Origin: Coriaria nepalensis
Lineage: Eukaryota > Streptophyta > Magnoliopsida > Cucurbitales > Coriariaceae
Direction: 5' to 3'
Length of the DNA: 64,000 bases
NCBI GenBank assembly: GCA_027186245.1
Contig: CP114484.1
Coordinates: 2,120,501-2,184,500 of the forward strand
Position 1 is the first letter of the stretch. Every line of letters starts with the position of its first letter. The position numbers and the translations under genes are program-made. This document shows, piece after piece, positions 59,641 to 64,000 of the stretch. The notes under the pieces were generated by a model. That model made no database searches. It worked only from the letters and a program-made list of their open reading frames with translations, and was not told the origin of the DNA.

Positions 59641-61853
59641 TCAAGCATCAACTGCTGGCCCTGGATATGCCGGCAAACTCATTATCCGTTTGTCCAACAC
59701 CGGCCCTCCCACAGTAAAATGATACAGACTCTGAAAGTTCGATCCTTTTATCCCTAATGTTTCATGCACTGCAACACAGACAAAAAACAAGAGAGAAAAA
59801 ATTACGGTTTTGTTTTTTGTTCAAATGAGATGGAATCATTGGTAACAACAAAATGTGTGAAATCAAGATTTCTTATTGTTTTTTGGTTTACCATGATCAT
59901 CAAAGTAGCAACCTATGCCAGTAGCAGAGACACCAACTGCATGTGCTTCAAGGTAAAGCACTTGCCCTAAAACACCAGTTTCCCAGAAGAGTCTAGGATA
60001 CATATAAGCACCCTTCTCCCTTAAACTAGGCTCGAATCGAGCAACCATTCCAAGGCTAAAACACCCATCACCTGCTATATCCTGCAAACATTTTTCAATA
60101 ACAGTTTTTTCCAAGCCTGCAAGTTTCAAATTTGCCAAGAATTCTATTACAGACTTGAACAAAGTTCCATATATACCTGATGGCACGAAAGTTTATTTGC
60201 AAGCGTTCTATAATCACCTCGATGCAGTTCATAGAGAGGAAGATTACCCGGGCACCCTTCGGGCTGGGCCCATTTAAAGTCAACACTCGTGCATCTTTTA
60301 AGCTCTTCTAGATGATCTTCATTCCTCACCAAGAAATACAGACCCTTTGGAACCCCTACCACTCTATGAACAAACAAAGCAGCATGAACCTCTGACTCCC
60401 ATGGAAGAACCCGAAAAGGCAGTGCTAACTGTTTACCTTGTCGTTCCTTCTTCTCTCTGTCTTGGAAAGTTCCGGAAGGAAGACAATGTAGTAATATCTG
60501 ATAGAATGTCTCTCTCTCCATAGTAGTTACCCCGTCCATATCCACCGCACTTCTACGTTTCCTAACTACCTCTCTAACCGTAAAATCCTTGTAAGAATCT
60601 TCACTACAAATTCCACTACTTGAAAATGGATCGATCAAGGGCTTGTTTGAGATAGTCAACGGCTTTTTAACTGCTTCAGATGTTCTATAAATTATATCCC
60701 AACACACATGCTCTTTACTGAGCAAATTCCGATTTCCTTTCCACTCCAATTTAGAGAATTCTGATTTTATTACAGAGCTCAATTCTGCATAGTTCAAAGA
60801 AAATTGATCAATTCCGTTCGGAAACACAGCAAGAACACAATCCGGGTGTTCAAATTCGATCAATGGGAAAGTACCCTTTACGGGTCGAGATGTGATTTCA
60901 AATTCCGGAAATTTATAGAGCCCCATAAGTATTTTCAAATCATCATGCCCTAATCCTTCCAGAAGCTTCACGTCCCAGCCGAGCTCTGCTGCAGCTATAG
61001 AAACCGCAGCAATAGCATGGCCCACATCATGATTACAATACCGGAAAGCCCGTTCGCCATATTTCCATGCCTCACGCCAGAAAATGGATGAGAAACCAAT
61101 GAGAAACGAGTTTTCGGGAAAGAATTTGGGGAAGAAATTGGATCGGATTTCTGCTCTGAGTTCTAAAGAATGCTCTTTTGGAGCGTAATGCGCGACGAAA
61201 GGGTAATCTGAAACAGAGTCTATAGGCGGAGAGATTAAGTAAGCTTCAGTTGGGTGTAAGTTTCCACTACTAGGGTTGACTCTAAGGGACCAGGTGGAGA
61301 AGCCAGTAGTTTTCCAGGCGGAGAGGGCTAAGGAATTGTAGAAGAGTTGAGAAATAGTGGATTTGGAAATGGGTTTTGGAGGGGGTAGAGTGTGGAAGAG
61401 AGATGAGTACGGTAAAGAGGTGTCGTCCGATGAAGAGGGGGGAGGGGAGGGGAAATGGTCCAGAGGGAGAAGGGGAGAAGAGACGTACCGGCGAAATGGG
61501 TTGGGCTGGTTAGTCCAGTCGAGCCCATGGGGCCCTCTTGCGTACTTGTGGAAGGAGTGCTTGGTCTGGTTGTGATACTTGAGGGCGTGCAGGAGGTTTT
61601 GATCGTCTTCTGGTGGGTCGAAATCTGATTGTTTGTTCATCGAAGGTGATAGAGAGGATGAAGAGGAGAAGGACATGGCGGGCTTAATGAGGTTTTTTTT
61701 GGTGGTGGTGGTAGTGGTGAAGAGGAGGTTTGAGAGGAGAGAGGTTGACGGAAGAGAGAGAAACGGGAGGGATGGTGGTGGTGGTTGATTTTGAGTGCAG
61801 AGGGAGAAGGAGAATCTTGAAGAAAGTGGTAGAACTGGAAGAGGAGGTGGCAT
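59641..61853 (-). CDS. SagB-type dehydrogenase / nitroreductase-fold protein, two domains
   Basis: Three minus-strand exons, 61853-60177, 60081-59892 and 59768-59641, give 664 aa. The N-terminus is Pro/Ser/Leu-rich with few acidic residues, so an organelle-targeting peptide is likely. Two nitroreductase-like halves follow. The first has FYNSLALSAWKTTGF, LRVNPSSGNLHPTEAYLIS and YCNHDVGHAIAAVSIAAAELGW, typical of FMN-binding SagB proteins. The second has REVVRKRRSAVDMDG, LYFLVRNEDHLEEL, SLGMVARFEPSLREKGAYMYP, ETGVLGQVLYLEAHAVGVSATGIGCYFDD and a short tail. The physiological substrate in plants is not known to me. The open frame extends 39 codons upstream to an ATG at 61970, but the composition changes at 61853, which is the better start. 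Confidence 0.88.
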
Positions 61854-62550
61854 CTTTTCTTTGTTACGTTGCCCTGTTCTAGAAATATTTTGCTGTGTGA
61901 CTGTAATATCGGACAGAAACCTGGGGGAACATGATTCTATCAAAGCCAATACAGCAGTAACATGTGTCAATTATTAAAAGTATGTCCCACAAAAGTAAAT
62001 TTTGGGAACTAAACAGTTTAAAATGTATTAAATATACTTTGAGATTACATTTTAGTCCTCCAACAATGAAACAAATTACATACTCTTCGTCACATTTTTT
62101 TTTTCATTTCTCAAAGCCATTAAAAATCTGGAAAACTTTTCCAGCAAAACCAGGAAAGATTGAATGCCTTTATTTGTTTCGAGTTCTTCGAGTTCTTCTC
62201 TTCGCACAAAATCAGAAAAACAGCAAACTTTTATCACCCGTTTGAAGGGCTTTATTAATTTCGAATTCTTCTCTTCGCAGTTCGCGCCAGAAGCTGCTGC
62301 GCGCCTCCTTAACCGTCGCTTCTCTCCCGCCGTGCACGGACCAGCTCCGCCTATATCTCACCTTCGGCAGCCACCAATTTCGTCACACACCGACTCACAG
62401 GTACTAACTCTCTCTCTCTCTCTCTCGAAGTTCTAGTAACTCCCCACTCTTCTCTCTTTCTCCCTCGTTCTCTTTTTCTACACCTCTTGTGCTTTTGTTT
62501 TGACAATGAACGGCCTGTGCTTGCAGAGTTTTTTCTATGTTCCTGCTACA
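61854..62550. other. Divergent promoter region
   Basis: Lies between the SagB-type gene (minus) and the UTP11 fragment (plus). About 62270-62400 looks like the non-coding first exon of the UTP11 locus, ending CACAG|gtactaac, followed by a (CT)n repeat at 62408-62426. Confidence 0.5.
62408..62426. repeat. (CT)n microsatellite
   Basis: Nine to ten CT units at the start of the UTP11 leader intron. Confidence 0.85.
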
Positions 62551-62737
62551 ATGTCGTCTCTGAGGAATGCTTTACCTCACAAGGAGCGATCTCAGCGGTA
62601 AGTGATCGCTTTTTTCCATCTTTGTTGTACTCTTTTGATTTCGATTGCTATGATTCCCAGTGGGAGATGATGGAACTTTTTTAATGTCTTTTGTCAGGCA
62701 ATCGAGGAAAAAATTTGGGATTTTCGAGAAGCATAAG
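62551..62737 (+). pseudogene. Truncated UTP11-like (U3 snoRNP component) gene
   Basis: The first coding exon 62551-62597 (MSSLRNALPHKERSQ) and the second from 62698 (RQSRKKFGIFEKHK) match the start of UTP11, a nucleolar protein of the small-subunit processome. Splice sites and phase are intact. Homology stops after EKHK at 62737: the expected DYVxRAKxxHKKE segment and the remaining 200 or so residues are missing, and the frame soon ends. Compared with the family, three codons are also missing after ALP. This is a broken 5' piece of a duplicated gene. Confidence 0.7.
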
Positions 62738-63104
62738 AAGTTCCCAAAATTTATTTTTATTCGACATACTTTTAGTAGTTGATCCATGGAAGTACCACCC
62801 ACTCATAATTTATGTTCACGCAAGTTTCTCTGATATTATAATATCGTTGTTCGGTGAACCTAGACCCTTTTTGTTTTCGTTTTTGTTTTTTTTTTAAGGT
62901 AAATTGTTCGAGAATAGTTCCAACATTTCGGGAGGGGTTGGATACGACATGTCGTCCTTTGTTACACATCCCAAAATCAATCAACCATTACTACATTATC
63001 TAAATCCTTCATCTAACCCTGTTTGATCCAACACTCATCCACCGTATTTTCTCTCACCCCGTCTCGCTTCTCTACCACCGTTATGGCGGCAATTACACTC
63101 CTAT
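62738..63104. other. Unassigned sequence between two gene fragments
   Basis: No ORF or known repeat recognised. It begins at the break in UTP11 homology and ends at the break in NPF homology, so rearrangement junctions should be here. Confidence 0.4.
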
Positions 63105-64000
63105 ACCACCTCACACCCGGTCCAAACGAAAAATCGGTCCAAACGCCCGTCATTCAAGTTCGGTGGGACCCACCCCGGCCTTCCGCCCTTTGACATAATT
63201 ATCATCACCACTGACAAAATCATGCTTGCAATATAACTCCTCGCAGCCGAAGTCGACATGGATAAACCCATCCCCAAACTCTTCAATCCATCCGAAGTTT
63301 GGGACGAGAAGAACTCCATCTGTGCCACGTAAACAAGGGCTTCAGAGACTCCGACAAGCACGTACTGAGAAGTTTGTCAAAAGATGCTCAAACTACTCGT
63401 TTCTTTACCATTCGGGCTAGCATGCTTTAAGCCCTTGTTGCTCTACAATCCCCACTATACACAAGGCTACTATAGCCGTGGCTAGGCCGATCCCGATCCT
63501 TTGTAGCTCTTTCGAAATTTTCGGTTCTCGTTTCATCACCTTGACATATAGAGGAATGGTGAGTTTGGCGCATAGGATGATGAAAACCTACGTGATTACA
63601 ATATCAAATGCGGTCATGCTTGCTAGAGGGATGTGGAAGTTTGATATAGTCTTGTCCATGGCGGCTCCTTGTTCGACGAAAAGAGACAACATTTGTATGA
63701 AAATGACGGATGAGGCTATGGTGCAAAGGCATATTGGAATTAGCCTCAACATGCATTTCACTTCTTCGATTTGTGTAACCGAACAAAGATGCCAGAGATT
63801 CATCGAATCGGGAACTTCCAGGGTAAGAATAGCCGCTCTGTCTAGAAACCCGAACCCATTGGCATGACATAACCTTTTAGTCTCATCCTCTCCTTTATGA
63901 AGGTAGTTTGAGATTTATTTTCTTCATGGAAGCTACTATCACTTGAGAGGATCTCGATATTGGATTCCCGGAAGGGTTATTAGAGTCGGATTGTCTATAC
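63105..64000 (-). pseudogene. NRT1/PTR family (NPF7-like) transporter pseudogene, C-terminal half, runs off window
   Basis: Minus-strand homology to proton-coupled nitrate/peptide transporters starts at the window edge and continues to about 63105. Recognisable parts in order are NPISRSSQVIVAS, FGFLDRAAILT, TQIEEVKCMLRLIPICLC, MLSLFVEQGAAM, ELQRIGIGLATAIVALCIVG, YVLVGVSEALVYVAQMEFFSSQ, GLKSLGMGLSMS, and GGRPGWVPPNLNDGRLDRFF. It needs at least two frame changes, near 63870 and near 63420. It has stops within the cytosolic loop upstream of FLDRAA, a TAG after FDIVIT (near 63587), and a TGA where the family has Trp (near 63383). The last helix is lost. Confidence 0.88.

Noticed and set aside
61357..61575. 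Plus-strand Gly/Glu-rich ORF
   Set aside because: Antisense shadow of the Pro/Ser-rich N-terminus of the SagB-type gene.
1..64000. CRISPR arrays, bacterial operons, organellar insertions
   Set aside because: No regularly spaced repeats, Shine-Dalgarno-linked gene strings or long plastid or mitochondrial gene tracts were seen; the window is ordinary nuclear plant DNA.

Overview
This is nuclear DNA from a flowering plant, most likely a eudicot. The genes are rich in introns and flanked by AT-rich intergenic DNA. The proteins are typical plant ones: DET1, BIG5, a plastid sigma factor, LHP1, a pectinesterase pair, a Ycf20-like protein and a GIL1-like protein. Two nuclear tRNA genes are of plant type. 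The species cannot be named from the sequence. Exon models were built by hand from recognised protein families, splice consensus and reading phase; for each full model the phases close exactly.

Layout: 0-2 kb holds the 5' part of DET1 (minus, cut by the window edge). 3.3-14.4 kb is a complete 33-exon BIG5 ARF-GEF (minus). 15-18 kb holds a two-exon EF-hand-family fragment, a tau GST pseudogene and an unidentified coding-like remnant. 19-20 kb is tubulin-folding cofactor A. 20.3-21.4 kb is a frameshifted XYPPX/glycine-rich gene (minus). 22.6-27.2 kb is a tRNA threonylcarbamoyladenosine dehydratase. 28.8-31.7 kb is the plastid sigma factor SIG2. 32.2-34.1 kb is LHP1, followed by a small membrane protein and an initiator tRNA-Met. 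36.1-48.3 kb is a tandem segmental duplication of two units of about 5.8 kb. Each unit carries a pectinesterase gene and a small unknown ORF, and the right breakpoint lies inside a tRNA-Arg(CCU) gene. 48.6-51.7 kb is methionine aminopeptidase 1A. 52.4-53.8 kb is a pectinesterase-inhibitor-like pseudogene split by a hAT-type element. 54.6-55.9 kb is a DUF641/GIL1-like gene. 58.3-59.0 kb is a Ycf20-like gene. 59.6-61.9 kb is a SagB-type/nitroreductase-fold gene. 62.5-64 kb holds a UTP11 fragment and an NPF transporter pseudogene.

The genes do not form one pathway. Themes that recur are light signalling and plastid function (DET1, SIG2, Ycf20-like, GIL1-like), tRNA and translation (t6A dehydratase, initiator tRNA, tRNA-Arg, MAP1A) and pectin modification (two PMEs plus a dead inhibitor-like gene). 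The most notable structural feature is the duplication whose breakpoint truncates a tRNA gene. The second is the large number of decayed genes lying between intact single-copy genes. I found no convincing undescribed multi-gene system.
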